From positions 1-64,000 of the forward strand of contig NZ_JBFAZX010000021.1 in assembly GCF_040689395.1 (NCBI RefSeq): a stretch of DNA of 64,000 bases. The letters are read 5' to 3'. The translations under genes and the position numbers were made by a program. The stretch is from Dactylosporangium sp040689395. GTDB lineage: Bacteria; Actinomycetota; Actinomycetes; Mycobacteriales; Micromonosporaceae. Of this stretch, positions 35,984 to 44,462 are shown one piece after another. The notes below the pieces were generated by a model. That model was not told where the DNA came from. It was given only the letters and a program-made list of their open reading frames with translations, and made no database searches. Numbering within the stretch: position 1 is the stretch's first letter; every line of letters begins with the position of its first letter.

Positions 35984-37224
35984 CGGGAACCTCCTTGCGA
36001 CGTGACACGAGCCGGCTCCCGACGGAGCCCAGCCAGGATGGGAAGCGTGAGCAGCGCGGCGGCGATGCCCAGCAGGCCGTAGCCGAGCAGGTCGACGACC
36101 ACACCGGCGGCAAGGCCGGCGATCCCGCCGGCCGCGGCGGTGAGCAGGTCGGCGGTGCCCTGCACCGCCACGCGGACGTCGACGGGGACGTGGTCGCTCA
36201 ACAGGCTGGAGCCGGCGATGAGCCCCATCGTCGACCCGACACCGAGACTGCCCATCGAAAGAAACATGATGGGCACACTGTGGCCGGCGGCCAGCGACGA
36301 CACGCTGGCGGCGATCATGACCCAGGCACCGGTGCGCAGTGCCGCGCGCCGGCCGCGCCGGTCGGCGTAACGGCCCGCGAGGGGGCTGAATGCGTACATG
36401 CCGACCAGGTGGACGGAGAGCACGAGCGGGCCGAGCACCTCGTGGTGCTGGTGCTTCATCACCACCGGCGCCATCGCCATCAGCCCGATCATCACGAGCT
36501 GGGTGAGGATCATGGATACGAGGCCCAGGCGGGCGTTCGGCGATCGCCGGATCGCTGCCAGTGCGACGCGCAGGCTGAGCGGGCGGTCGAGCCCGGCAGT
36601 GCCCTGTGCCGCCTGCAGCACCAGCAGTGGGTCGGGGCGCAGCCGTAGCGCGACGTTGATCATCGAGCCGGTGAACAGCAGCGCGCTCAGCAGCCAGGGA
36701 CCGGAATACTTCTGCAGGCCGAACGCCATGCCAGCGTGCTCCGCAGGCACGATCAGCAGCGGGCCGAGCACGGCGCCGAAGGTCGAGGCGAACAGGATCC
36801 GCCCCATCGCCGCACCCCGGCGATCCGGCGCGGCGAGGTCGGTGGCGGCGTAGCGCGCGAGCAGGTTGGTGGCGGTGCCCGCACCGAACAGGAGCAGGCC
36901 GGCGAGGAAGACCGGCAGCAGCGACGTCTCGACGCCGGCGAAGGCGAGCAGGCTTCCGATCGTGGCGAGGCCGTACCCGAGCTGCATGCCGGCCCGCCGG
37001 CCGCGCCGGCGCATCACTCGCGACAGTGCTTGCGCCATCGTCGCCGCGCCCAGGGTGACGCAGGCGCCGGCGAGCCCCAGCCACGGGGTGTCCACGCCGA
37101 CGATGTCCTCGACGACGTAGATTCCGACGGTGATCGCGGATCCGAGCCCGGCCGCGCCGGCGACCTGCCCGGCCGTGAGCACACGAAGTGCACGTCGCTG
37201 CAGGTCCGCAGGGATCGTCGTCAT
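35980..37224 (-). CDS. MFS transporter
   Basis: This 12-segment major facilitator protein has 414 residues. A cytoplasmic-loop motif of the family appears as GRYADRRGRRAALRTGAWV in the second half and as MRRRGRRAGMQLG in the first. It lies between the MetQ-like binding protein gene and the acyl-CoA dehydrogenase-fold gene, overlapping both by four bases, so it belongs to the same transcript as the sulfonate transporter. It may export a product such as a desulfonated acid or sulfite, or import another substrate. Direction is unknown. Confidence 0.9.
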   Translation of the reverse strand: MTTIPADLQRRALRVLTAGQVAGAAGLGSAITVGIYVVEDIVGVDTPWLGLAGACVTLGAATMAQALSRVMRRRGRRAGMQLGYGLATIGSLLAFAGVETSLLPVFLAGLLLFGAGTATNLLARYAATDLAAPDRRGAAMGRILFASTFGAVLGPLLIVPAEHAGMAFGLQKYSGPWLLSALLFTGSMINVALRLRPDPLLVLQAAQGTAGLDRPLSLRVALAAIRRSPNARLGLVSMILTQLVMIGLMAMAPVVMKHQHHEVLGPLVLSVHLVGMYAFSPLAGRYADRRGRRAALRTGAWVMIAASVSSLAAGHSVPIMFLSMGSLGVGSTMGLIAGSSLLSDHVPVDVRVAVQGTADLLTAAAGGIAGLAAGVVVDLLGYGLLGIAAALLTLPILAGLRREPARVTSQGGSR

Positions 37225-38108
37225 GGCGTCGCCGGAAGGTTGGCGCCGGGGTACCTCGTCTTCAGGAACTCCGCCAGCTCAGGACTCTCCAGGGCGTGGG
37301 CGAGTGCGAGCACACGGGGGTCGCCGGCCAGACGGGACGGTGCGACGAGCACGTGCGCCCAGGGATTGCCGGGGCCGGGCTCGACGGCGAGCGCGTCCTT
37401 GGCCGGGTTCAGCCCCAGCGTCGCCGCCTGTCGCGGGTTGAGCACGATGGCGTCGTACTGCTGGTAGACCTCCCGCAGGTGGACGTCGGAGTGCAGGCCC
37501 AGCAGCGAAAGGTGGCGCAGCGAATCCTTGACGTTGGCCTCGGTGATCGACAGGTCCATCGGGGCGGTGCCGCCGAACGGACGGTCCAGCCGCACCAGCT
37601 TGGCGCTCTGCAGCAGGTACAGGCCACGGGCGAAGCCCTCGTCGTCGCCTGGCAGGACGACCTTGGAGCCGTGCGGGAGGCTCTCGCCGTGGACCTCGTC
37701 CTCGACGATGCCCGCGTTGACCCACGACTGGGTTTCCGTGACGTCCTTCCACTTCGAGGAGTACAGCGCGTACGGAATGACGTTGACCTTGGCCACGACG
37801 TTCAGTGAGGGGAACGCGGCCCTGCCCGCCTCGAACGCCGGGCCCTCCTGATCGAAGACGAGGTCGGCGTCGCCGGCCTCGACCTTCTGACCGGCGTTCG
37901 TGGGCGCGTCGGCCAGTTGGACCTTCGCCGGCTGCGGCAGCAGATGGTCGACGGCGTACTGCAGGATCTCGCGGTAGTCGCCGGGCCCGACGTAGACGAG
38001 CAGCGTGTCCGCGTCGGCGCGGGTGGTGCTCTGGTACGTGACGTCGGTGCGCGACCCGCAGGCCGCCAGGCCGGCGAGAACGAGAAGGCCGGCGAGGATG
38101 CGTCGCAT
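37221..38108 (-). CDS. MetQ/NlpA family lipoprotein (orphan binding protein)
   Basis: This substrate-binding lipoprotein has 295 residues; the signal ends at a LAAC lipobox (Cys17), and the start is the ATG of MRRILAGLLVLAGLAAC. The body resembles the methionine-binding MetQ/NlpA family: LQYAVDHLLPQPAKVQLADAPTNAGQKVEAGDADLVFDQE, then VNVIPYALYSSKWKDV. No MetN ATPase or MetI permease is encoded nearby, so the protein either borrows another transporter's membrane parts or acts as a scavenging receptor. It is linked by four-base overlap to the MFS gene. Methionine or a related sulfur compound is a reasonable ligand guess. Confidence 0.88.
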   Translation of the reverse strand: MRRILAGLLVLAGLAACGSRTDVTYQSTTRADADTLLVYVGPGDYREILQYAVDHLLPQPAKVQLADAPTNAGQKVEAGDADLVFDQEGPAFEAGRAAFPSLNVVAKVNVIPYALYSSKWKDVTETQSWVNAGIVEDEVHGESLPHGSKVVLPGDDEGFARGLYLLQSAKLVRLDRPFGGTAPMDLSITEANVKDSLRHLSLLGLHSDVHLREVYQQYDAIVLNPRQAATLGLNPAKDALAVEPGPGNPWAHVLVAPSRLAGDPRVLALAHALESPELAEFLKTRYPGANLPATP

Positions 38109-38119
38109 GGTTGTTCCTC

Positions 38120-39640
38120 TCAGCGCACGTCGTAGCGGAAGGAAGCGACCCGAGGGCCGGCCGGGGTGGTGAAGGTGACGGTCACCTGCCAGTTGCCGCG
38201 GACCGGCACGACGAGATCGCGGCTGCTCCACCGGACGCCCCGGCCGGTGCGCTGGGCGGCGTCGAAGCGGACCGGCAGGCGGGCGACGTTGGCCGCTTCG
38301 GAGGACAGGTCCACGGACAGCGCGGACTCACGGGCCGACTCGACGATCAGCTGTTGCGGGCCACGGCGCGTGGACGGGATGGAGATGTCGAGGACCGCGC
38401 CGCCGCCGAAGTTCACCGTCGTGTGTACCGGCGGGTCGTAGCTGGCGCTGGCCGGCGCGACCGACGAAAGGACGCCCGTGGCGCCGAAGACGGTCGTCGC
38501 CAGGAGCAGTTCAGCGCCGACGAGCCGGACGCCGCCGGGCCGGGCGAGGCGGCGATATACCACCGCGGCGGTGGCGAGGGCCATCGCCACCAGGGCAACC
38601 TTGACCATCAACGCTTTGCCGTAGGCCGTGGTGAGCAGAGCCTCGGGGGCCGGGACGCGCAGCAGCCCGAGCCCCGCCCCGGTGCCCGCCGCCAGCGCCA
38701 CATGCGCCAGCGCATAGCGATGCCACGTCGCGAGCGGGACGTCCCGGTGCAGCTCCACCGCGATCACCACCACACCGCCCAGCCAGGCGAGGATGGCGTA
38801 CACGTGCAGTGCGGTCAATGCCAGCGGCAGCGGGAACAGCGCCGGGTCGGCGCCGTGCCCGCCGTACGTCACGGCCAGGACCGTGGCCACGGCGGCGCCC
38901 ACGCCGACGAGCCGCGAGCGCGGCAGGTTCAGATGCAGCAGCAGCGCCCCGAGCGCGATCAGTGCCGAGAGCCCGAAGCCGCCGGTGACGTCCAGCGCGC
39001 CGCTCGAGATCCGGGTGAAGCCGCCGGAGCGGTGCACGGCGTCGACGACGAGGCGGCTGGTCAGGCCGGCGACGAGGAGGATGCCGCCCCAGCGGACGAC
39101 GAGCTGCCATCGGCGCCGCTCGCGCAGGTGGGGCCAGAGACACGCGGTCGTCACCAGCACCCCGGCGGACGAGACGGCGCCGAGGTAGGTCAGCAGCTTG
39201 GCGGCGTACGAAACGATCCGGTCGCCGATGCCGGTGGCCTCCGTGCGGTGAGCCGTGATCAACCCGTCGGCCGCGCCGACAGTGAACGCGGCCGACACCG
39301 ACACCACATGCGTGTCCACCGACAACAGTCGCGCGGTCGCCAGGAAGGAACCGTCCGGCAGTGCCCTGGCGAGCCACACCGTCACCACAGTGCGGTCCGC
39401 GCTCAGCTCGGCCCGGGCGATCTCGTACCGTCTGCCGTCCTGATCGACGACCTGCGGTGACCCCGCCACCACCGACACGGCCTCGCTGAGGGTGAACGCG
39501 ACGAGCGCCGGTCCCGAGTCGAGGTGGCCGCCGTCGGTGGGCGTCGTGCTGACCAGGGTCGCGTGGGCCCACGCGGGCGCGGGCCACAGCACGATCCCCA
39601 TGACCGCCAGTACGATCACCCCGCCGAACCGCCGGCCCAC
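38120..39640 (-). CDS. CopC-CopD fusion copper resistance/uptake protein
   Basis: This protein has 506 residues. After a signal peptide ending ...APAWA, the mature chain begins with His (HATLVSTTPTDGGHL), the copper-ligand start of CopC domains; a second likely ligand is in SVDTHVVSVSAAF. A CopD-like membrane region of about eight helices follows (roughly 150-400) and then an extracytoplasmic C-terminal beta domain. It should bind copper outside the cell and pass it across the membrane. Its place inside an operon of sulfonate transport and flavin monooxygenases is unusual. It lies 11 bases upstream of the MetQ gene and 3 bases after YcnI. Confidence 0.92.
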   Translation of the reverse strand: MGRRFGGVIVLAVMGIVLWPAPAWAHATLVSTTPTDGGHLDSGPALVAFTLSEAVSVVAGSPQVVDQDGRRYEIARAELSADRTVVTVWLARALPDGSFLATARLLSVDTHVVSVSAAFTVGAADGLITAHRTEATGIGDRIVSYAAKLLTYLGAVSSAGVLVTTACLWPHLRERRRWQLVVRWGGILLVAGLTSRLVVDAVHRSGGFTRISSGALDVTGGFGLSALIALGALLLHLNLPRSRLVGVGAAVATVLAVTYGGHGADPALFPLPLALTALHVYAILAWLGGVVVIAVELHRDVPLATWHRYALAHVALAAGTGAGLGLLRVPAPEALLTTAYGKALMVKVALVAMALATAAVVYRRLARPGGVRLVGAELLLATTVFGATGVLSSVAPASASYDPPVHTTVNFGGGAVLDISIPSTRRGPQQLIVESARESALSVDLSSEAANVARLPVRFDAAQRTGRGVRWSSRDLVVPVRGNWQVTVTFTTPAGPRVASFRYDVR

Positions 39641-39643
39641 GTG

Positions 39644-40294
39644 CTACCTCGCCCGGCGAAGCAACGCGACCGTCGAGAGCGCGACCGCCAGAGCGATCAG
39701 TCCCCACCGCGCGACGTTCGCACCGTCGAAGGCGCCCTGGCCCTTCCGCGAGGCCTCGCCGGCCTCACGCGCCGCGTCCACCGTCACCGCGCCGTGGTGG
39801 TGCTCGGCCGAGGCCGCGCCGAGCACGACGATCGGCGCCGGGTGCTCCGGCTCGGAGGCGTCGAGCGCGACCTGGTCCCACACCACCGTCGACCCGTCGC
39901 TGTACTGCTGGGTCGTCGGCAGCGGGACGGCGCTCTTGTCCTTGGGCCAAGGGCCGGCGGAGAAGGTGAAGACTCCGAACTCGGACGGACCGAGGCCGCC
40001 GTCCTTCGCCTGCCACACGATCCTGGTCACCCGGTCCTGGACGGTCTCCACCTTGGCGGTCCACCCGGCGATCGGCAGCACCTTCGCCGAGGTCAGCGTG
40101 ACATCCTCGGGAATGGTCACGATCAGCCCGACCGTCGAGGCCTTCTCGCTCTCCGTCGGCACGCTCAGCCGGACCGCGCCGTAGCCGCCCCGCTTCGGCG
40201 CCGAGGAGTCGTCGACCCGTACGTGTGCGTCGGCCGGCGCCGGGATCAGGACGAGCGCGGCCGCCGCGGCCGCTCCCGCCAGCCAGTTCCTCAC
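39644..40294 (-). CDS. YcnI family copper-binding membrane protein (DUF1775)
   Basis: This protein has 216 residues. A signal peptide (...PAPADA) leaves a mature N-terminal His (HVRVDDSSAPKRGGYGAVRLSVPTESE), the feature used by YcnI domains to hold copper. The WQAKDGGLGPSEFGVFTFSAGPWP segment is also typical, and one C-terminal membrane helix ends in RRAR. YcnI, CopC and CopD often sit together in actinobacteria and Bacillus. The GTG start overlaps the permease stop by four bases (GTGA), tying the copper genes firmly to the sulfonate transporter operon. Confidence 0.9.
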   Translation of the reverse strand: MRNWLAGAAAAAALVLIPAPADAHVRVDDSSAPKRGGYGAVRLSVPTESEKASTVGLIVTIPEDVTLTSAKVLPIAGWTAKVETVQDRVTRIVWQAKDGGLGPSEFGVFTFSAGPWPKDKSAVPLPTTQQYSDGSTVVWDQVALDASEPEHPAPIVVLGAASAEHHHGAVTVDAAREAGEASRKGQGAFDGANVARWGLIALAVALSTVALLRRAR

Positions 40295-41139
40295 CGCGTC
40301 GTCAGCCCCTTCTGCCACCGGGTGAGGTAGCGCTGCAGGAGCGCCATCACCGCGTTGACAGCGACGCCCAGCAGGCCTAGGGCCAGGATCCCGGCGTAGA
40401 TCTTCGGAGTCTGGAACCGGAGACTGGCGTTGTTGATGTAGATGCCGAGCCCGTGCGCGCCGCCGACGAGCTCGGCCGCGACCAGAGCCGTGAAGGCGTT
40501 GGCCGCCGCCAGCCGGATGCCCGGGAAGAACGCCGGGACCGCGGCGGGCAGCACCACTTGGGTGAAGATGTAGAACTTGCCGGCACCGAGGGTCCGAGCC
40601 GAGTTGATCAGGATGCGCTCCACGCCGCCGACCGCGGCCACCGCGTTGATGAAGATCGGCCAGAAGCAGGCCCAGACCACGATGGCGATCTTCGACTCCT
40701 CGTCGATGCCGAGGAACGCCACGAAGACCGGCAGCAGCGCCAGCAGTGAAAGGTTGCGGAAGAACACCAGGACGGGCTCGGCGAACTTGCCGAACACCGG
40801 GTTCGAGCCGACCAGAATGCCGAGCACGATCCCCGTCACCAGGGCGACCGAGAAGCCGATCAGCGCCCGCTGGATACTCGGCCACGCGTCGGCCAGGATC
40901 GAGCCGTCCGCGAGGCCGCCGATGAACGCCGTGACGGTGTCCTGCGGCGTGGACAGGTAGAGGGAATCGATCAGCCCGCGGTTGATCGCCAGCCACCAGA
41001 TCACCAGGAATCCGAACAGGCCGGCGGTGCCGTAGAGGTACCTGTCGTACTTGGTGAGGAAGGGGTTGGGCCGCTTGGGCCGTCTGACGGCGGCCTCGGC
41101 GACCTCGGCCGGGACCGGCTCAGTCGTCGCCGTTGCCAA
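40291..41139 (-). CDS. Sulfonate/nitrate-type ABC transporter permease (SsuC/TauC-like)
   Basis: This membrane protein of 282 residues has six or so helices and the typical SsuC regions: LSTPQDTVTAFIGGLADGSILADAWPSIQRALIGFSVALVTGIVLGILVG, then a loop around NSARTLGAGKFYIFTQVVLPAAVPAFFPGIRLA with the permease-ATPase contact glycine. It overlaps the ATPase gene upstream by 20 bases and the YcnI gene downstream by four, an unusually tight packing. Confidence 0.93.
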   Translation of the reverse strand: MATATTEPVPAEVAEAAVRRPKRPNPFLTKYDRYLYGTAGLFGFLVIWWLAINRGLIDSLYLSTPQDTVTAFIGGLADGSILADAWPSIQRALIGFSVALVTGIVLGILVGSNPVFGKFAEPVLVFFRNLSLLALLPVFVAFLGIDEESKIAIVVWACFWPIFINAVAAVGGVERILINSARTLGAGKFYIFTQVVLPAAVPAFFPGIRLAAANAFTALVAAELVGGAHGLGIYINNASLRFQTPKIYAGILALGLLGVAVNAVMALLQRYLTRWQKGLTTR

Positions 41140-41974
41140 TGCGCACCTCCTCCTCGAGGATCCGCGAGACCTGCGAGCGGATCCGGGTGAACTCCGTGGT
41201 GCTGCGCGACTCGGTGCTGCGCGGGCGCGGCAGGCCGACGTCGATGAGGTCCTTCACCCGGCCGGGCGTGCGGGTCATCACCGCGATCCGGTCGGACAGG
41301 AAGATCGCCTCGTCGATCGAGTGGGTCACGAACAGGACGGTCTTCTTCGTCGCACCGGACTCCCAGATGCGCAGCAGCTCGCCCTGCAGGAACTCGCGGG
41401 TCTGCGCGTCCAGGGCGGCGAACGGCTCGTCGAACACCAGGATCTCCGGCTCGTAGGCGAGGACGCGAGCGATCGCGACGCGTTGGCGCATACCACCGGA
41501 GAGCTGATGCGGCAGCCGGTTGGCCGCAGCGCTGAGTCCGACGGTCCGCAGCACCTCCGCCGCCCGCTCGCGGCGCTCCGCTCGCGGTACACCCCGGATC
41601 TTCAGCCCGACCTCGACGTTCTTCTGCGCCGACAGCCACGGAAACAGCGCGTAACTCTGGAAGACGACCCCGACGTCCTTGTTGACCCCCTCGACGTGCC
41701 GGCCGTCGACGAGGACGTCACCGCCCTCGTAGCTGTCCAGGCCGGCCAGGATGTTGAGGAAGGTGGACTTCCCGCAGCCGCTGGGACCGAGCAGGGAGAC
41801 GAACTCTCCGCTGGAGATCTGCAGATCGAATCCTTCCAGGACGGTGTGCAGGCCTCCCTTGGCATGCGCGTCCGGGTAGTGTTTGGCAACCTGTCGGGCG
41901 TCGATCTTCCATTCCGGGCCGCTGCCATTTCTGGAGGCGGCTCGCCGGGTATGGCCGAGCACCTGTGGACTCAT
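41120..41974 (-). CDS. Sulfonate/nitrate-type ABC transporter ATP-binding protein (SsuB/TauB-like)
   Basis: This ATPase has 284 residues. Walker A is GPSGCGKST, the Q-loop FQSYALFPWLSAQKNVEVGL, signature QLSGGMRQRVAIARVL, Walker B ILVFDEPFAALD, and H-loop VTHSIDEAIFLSDRIAVM. These match the SsuB/TauB/NrtD group. Homology begins at about residue 20, so a later start is possible. It sits between the binding-protein gene (63-base gap) and the permease (overlap). Confidence 0.94.
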   Translation of the reverse strand: MSPQVLGHTRRAASRNGSGPEWKIDARQVAKHYPDAHAKGGLHTVLEGFDLQISSGEFVSLLGPSGCGKSTFLNILAGLDSYEGGDVLVDGRHVEGVNKDVGVVFQSYALFPWLSAQKNVEVGLKIRGVPRAERRERAAEVLRTVGLSAAANRLPHQLSGGMRQRVAIARVLAYEPEILVFDEPFAALDAQTREFLQGELLRIWESGATKKTVLFVTHSIDEAIFLSDRIAVMTRTPGRVKDLIDVGLPRPRSTESRSTTEFTRIRSQVSRILEEEVRIGNGDD

Positions 41975-42037
41975 CGAAATCGGCTTCCCTCGCGCGTAGG
42001 AGGCGCCGGGCCTGGTACGGCCCGGCGCTTGACGCTG

Positions 42038-43177
42038 CTACTTCTGGACCAGCGGGCTGTTGAGAATTCCGGAGTTCTGCTCGGCAGTGATGATCGTCTT
42101 GTTCGTGGTCTGCGAATCCAGAAGATCGGCGGTCTTCGCATACGGGTTGTAGGCGTTGGTCGCCATGTCCTCGATCTTGACGCTGCGCCAGGTCGGGGTG
42201 ACCTCGCCGACCTGCTCGACCAGGTCCCACCACAGGTTCAGGCTCGCCTTGTCCAGCAGCGCGTTGGGCGCGTAGTGCCAGTTGGTGGTCTGCTCGACCG
42301 GGTATCCGGTGGTCTTGCCGGCGATCTCCGCCGACTCCTTCGGATGCTCGTTGGCCCAGTTCGCGGTCTTCGCGATGATGCCCACGAACTCCCGGGCCGC
42401 CTGCGGATGCGCCTTCAGCCACTTGTTGCTCGCCTTGAACGGCGCCTGGCCGCCCAGCTCACCCCAGTCGTCGAAGGACGTCGCGATCTGCGTGAACTTG
42501 CTCTTCTGAGTGAGCAGCACGCCCACCAGCGGCGGGTGGAAGACCCCGAGGTCGATGTCGCCCCGCTCCAGCGCCGGTGCGACCAGCTCGGCCTTGAGCT
42601 CGACGAACTGGACCTTGCTCAGGTCCACCCCGTTACTCTTGAGCAGCCGCTTGATGACCAGATCCGTGCAGCTGTTGACGCCCGACACACCGATCTTGCC
42701 GCCCTCGATCGCCTTGAGGTTCTTCAGCGTGATGGGCGAGCCGGCCTTCACGAAGTAGGCCATGTGCGGCTCGTTGGGCAGGTCGAGCATGCTCGAGGCG
42801 ATGACCGTGAAACCCTTGACGCCCTTCGAGTAGGCCGTGATGTTGTCGCTCTGCATACCGGTGGCGATGTCCACCTTGCCCTGGTCCAGCAGCTGCGTGG
42901 CGGGCACCGTCGTCGCCGGGCCGACGTACTCCGGACGGACCCCGGCGTTCTTCCAGTAGCCGAGCTCGTCCGCGATCCGGACCAGCGATAGCGCTGTCGG
43001 TGAGTTGGCGAACCGGAAGGCGACGTAGCCCTTGTCGGCGGCCTTGCCGCAGCCGGACAGCAGTGCCGACGCCGCGGCCAGCGCGGCCGCAGCCGCGATC
43101 ACCCTCGACAGCCTTCCGGCACGGCGTTTCCTAGCGACGGGGCTTCTGACTGCCCCGTATCCCCTACTGCCGCTCAT
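42038..43177 (-). CDS. ABC transporter substrate-binding lipoprotein (SsuA/TauA/NMT1-like)
   Basis: This binding protein has 379 residues. The start is the ATG preceded by GAGAGGA; the open frame further upstream has no homology. An Arg-rich leader (VARKRRAGRLSR), hydrophobic stretch and LLSGC lipobox (Cys43) show a lipoprotein. The body follows the NMT1/SsuA pattern: FRFANSPTALSLVRIADELGYWKNAGVRPEYV, then QLLDQGKVDIATGMQSDNITAYSKGVKGFTVIA. It is the first gene of the 10-kb leftward operon and sets its likely substrate class: sulfonates, taurine or similar anions. Confidence 0.92.
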   Translation of the reverse strand: MSGSRGYGAVRSPVARKRRAGRLSRVIAAAAALAAASALLSGCGKAADKGYVAFRFANSPTALSLVRIADELGYWKNAGVRPEYVGPATTVPATQLLDQGKVDIATGMQSDNITAYSKGVKGFTVIASSMLDLPNEPHMAYFVKAGSPITLKNLKAIEGGKIGVSGVNSCTDLVIKRLLKSNGVDLSKVQFVELKAELVAPALERGDIDLGVFHPPLVGVLLTQKSKFTQIATSFDDWGELGGQAPFKASNKWLKAHPQAAREFVGIIAKTANWANEHPKESAEIAGKTTGYPVEQTTNWHYAPNALLDKASLNLWWDLVEQVGEVTPTWRSVKIEDMATNAYNPYAKTADLLDSQTTNKTIITAEQNSGILNSPLVQK

Positions 43178-43855
43178 GGGCGGTTCCTCTCGCGCAGCCG
43201 CGCACGACGGTCGTCCGTGCGCGGAAAGTGGGGCCGAAGGTCGTATCCGGGCAGTGGCCACCGCCGCCCGGGACTCGGATGTGATCGGGTTCGGTGCTGT
43301 TCCGTCTCGCTGCGCGTGATCCGCGCCTTCGCGGCCCGCCACGGCCAGGACGATCACGCCGGAAGCACTCGGCATCTGCTGCCCTGTGCCGGCCCGCCCT
43401 TTGTGTTCAAGCTGGCCAATGCCAAGTCTCAAGCGCCGGACGGCAGCTATCAACGCCACCGCGCTTCACGAATCCCGTAGCTGAACTTCAGGGAGTGGCG
43501 AGGTGGTCCGCTCGTGGTCGTCGGCCGTGTGCATGGACGACTTCTGAGACAGACGGTTTCTGAGACAGTGGCCACCACTACACTCGTCCGGTCCGACTGA
43601 GAACTCCGCGCCGGTCGGGATCGGGCTCGGCCGGCTGGCCGATATCGCGACGGTGATCGGCGGGGCGGAGGCTCCGCGACATGGATGTGGCCGCACAGAC
43701 CGGCGTCGGCGGCGTCGCGGCAACCTTGGAGCAATCCAAATCCACAATGAACAGCCGAAAGAGAGCTACCCGCTGATCATGCGGTATGCCAGGTACGGGA
43801 AGGGCGGTCATCTACGCGGGTAGCGACATCATGGTGATTTTCGTATCGTGCACGC
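43178..43855. other. Intergenic region with a short direct repeat
   Basis: I see no supportable gene. It must contain the promoter of the sulfonate operon reading leftward. TTCTGAGACAG occurs twice, at 43542-43552 and 43558-43568, 16 bases apart; such TGTCTCAGAA-rich repeats resemble the ends of some IS3/IS481-type elements. No RRHVDL-type leader peptide was found upstream of the binding-protein gene. Confidence 0.4.
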
Positions 43856-44101
43856 ATGCATGACCAGTCGCCGCCGCCGCACGATTACCGGTGGTGGCGG
43901 TGGGCCCCGCCCCTCGGACTGCTCGCCGCCGCAATGCTCCTCTGCGGCGTCGGAGCGTTCTGGACGGCCGACGAAGACTACGACGGCGTGACAAGCATGC
44001 TCAACCCCGTCTTCCTCGGCACCTGTTGCGGCGCAGTCGTGCTGGTCATCGCGGCCCCGGTGGTGTGGTGGACGACCCGTAACTCCGATAGGCAGCGCTG
44101 A
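43856..44101 (+). CDS. Small two-helix membrane protein, unknown function
   Basis: This is an 81-residue hypothetical protein. The first 14 residues are polar and Pro/His-rich, followed by a Trp-rich interface and two hydrophobic helices (about 16-36 and 50-72) separated by an acidic loop with DEDYDG. No family is recognised. No strong ribosome binding site precedes the ATG; another ATG or the preceding GTG is possible. Codon use looks coding. Function unknown. Confidence 0.5.
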   Translation: MHDQSPPPHDYRWWRWAPPLGLLAAAMLLCGVGAFWTADEDYDGVTSMLNPVFLGTCCGAVVLVIAAPVVWWTTRNSDRQR

Positions 44102-44105
44102 GGGC

Positions 44106-44402
44106 GTCAACATCCACCGCCTGGTTCAGACCGCCATCCGCGCTGGGCATCGCGACTCGGGCGCCTGCGCGGCCGCGGTGGCCGCGCTGCTGGCCGCCAT
44201 ACCGCCAGGCAGCAGCCCGGAGTCGGATGTACACACCTGGCCGGACTGGGCGCGCATCGCCCCGCACATCGAGGCGATCGCCGCCCGGCTGCGCGGCTCC
44301 GACGCTCCCGCCGTCGATCCGGAGCTGACCATCCGGGCCAGCCGGCTGCTCGGCATCTGCGGCTTCTACCGGCGCGGCCAGGTCCGGTACGGCACCCGTG
44401 GT
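44106..44402 (+). pseudogene. Fragment of an NB-ARC/TPR regulatory protein
   Basis: From 44106 the plus-strand frame reads VNIHRLVQTAIRAGHRD...AAIPPGS...WPDWARIAPHIEAIAARL...ASRLLGICGFYRRGQ. This matches the junction between the winged-helix/NB-ARC part and the first tetratricopeptide repeats of large actinobacterial NB-ARC-TPR proteins (a HRLVQ motif followed by WP...LLPH). Both the N-terminal ATPase and the remaining repeats are missing, so it is a remnant, not a gene. Confidence 0.5.
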
Positions 44403-44462
44403 ACTCAGAGGTCCGCTACGTTTGTCGGTCAAGGTTTGCCGGCGAAGTGGGAGACGGTGACG

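Noticed and set aside
34889..37084. A 731-residue frame seemingly joining the acyl-CoA dehydrogenase-fold gene to upstream sequence
   Set aside because: Only the last 364 residues are homologous; a strong AAGGAGG and ATG at 35983 mark the true start, and the extra part is a shadow of the MFS gene.
43178..43459. N-terminal extension of the SsuA-like binding protein
   Set aside because: The lipoprotein signal begins at 43177; the upstream frame has no homology and no ribosome site.
43178..43460. RRHVDL-type leader peptide before the sulfonate operon
   Set aside because: I looked on the minus strand for it and found no ARRHxDL-like frame.
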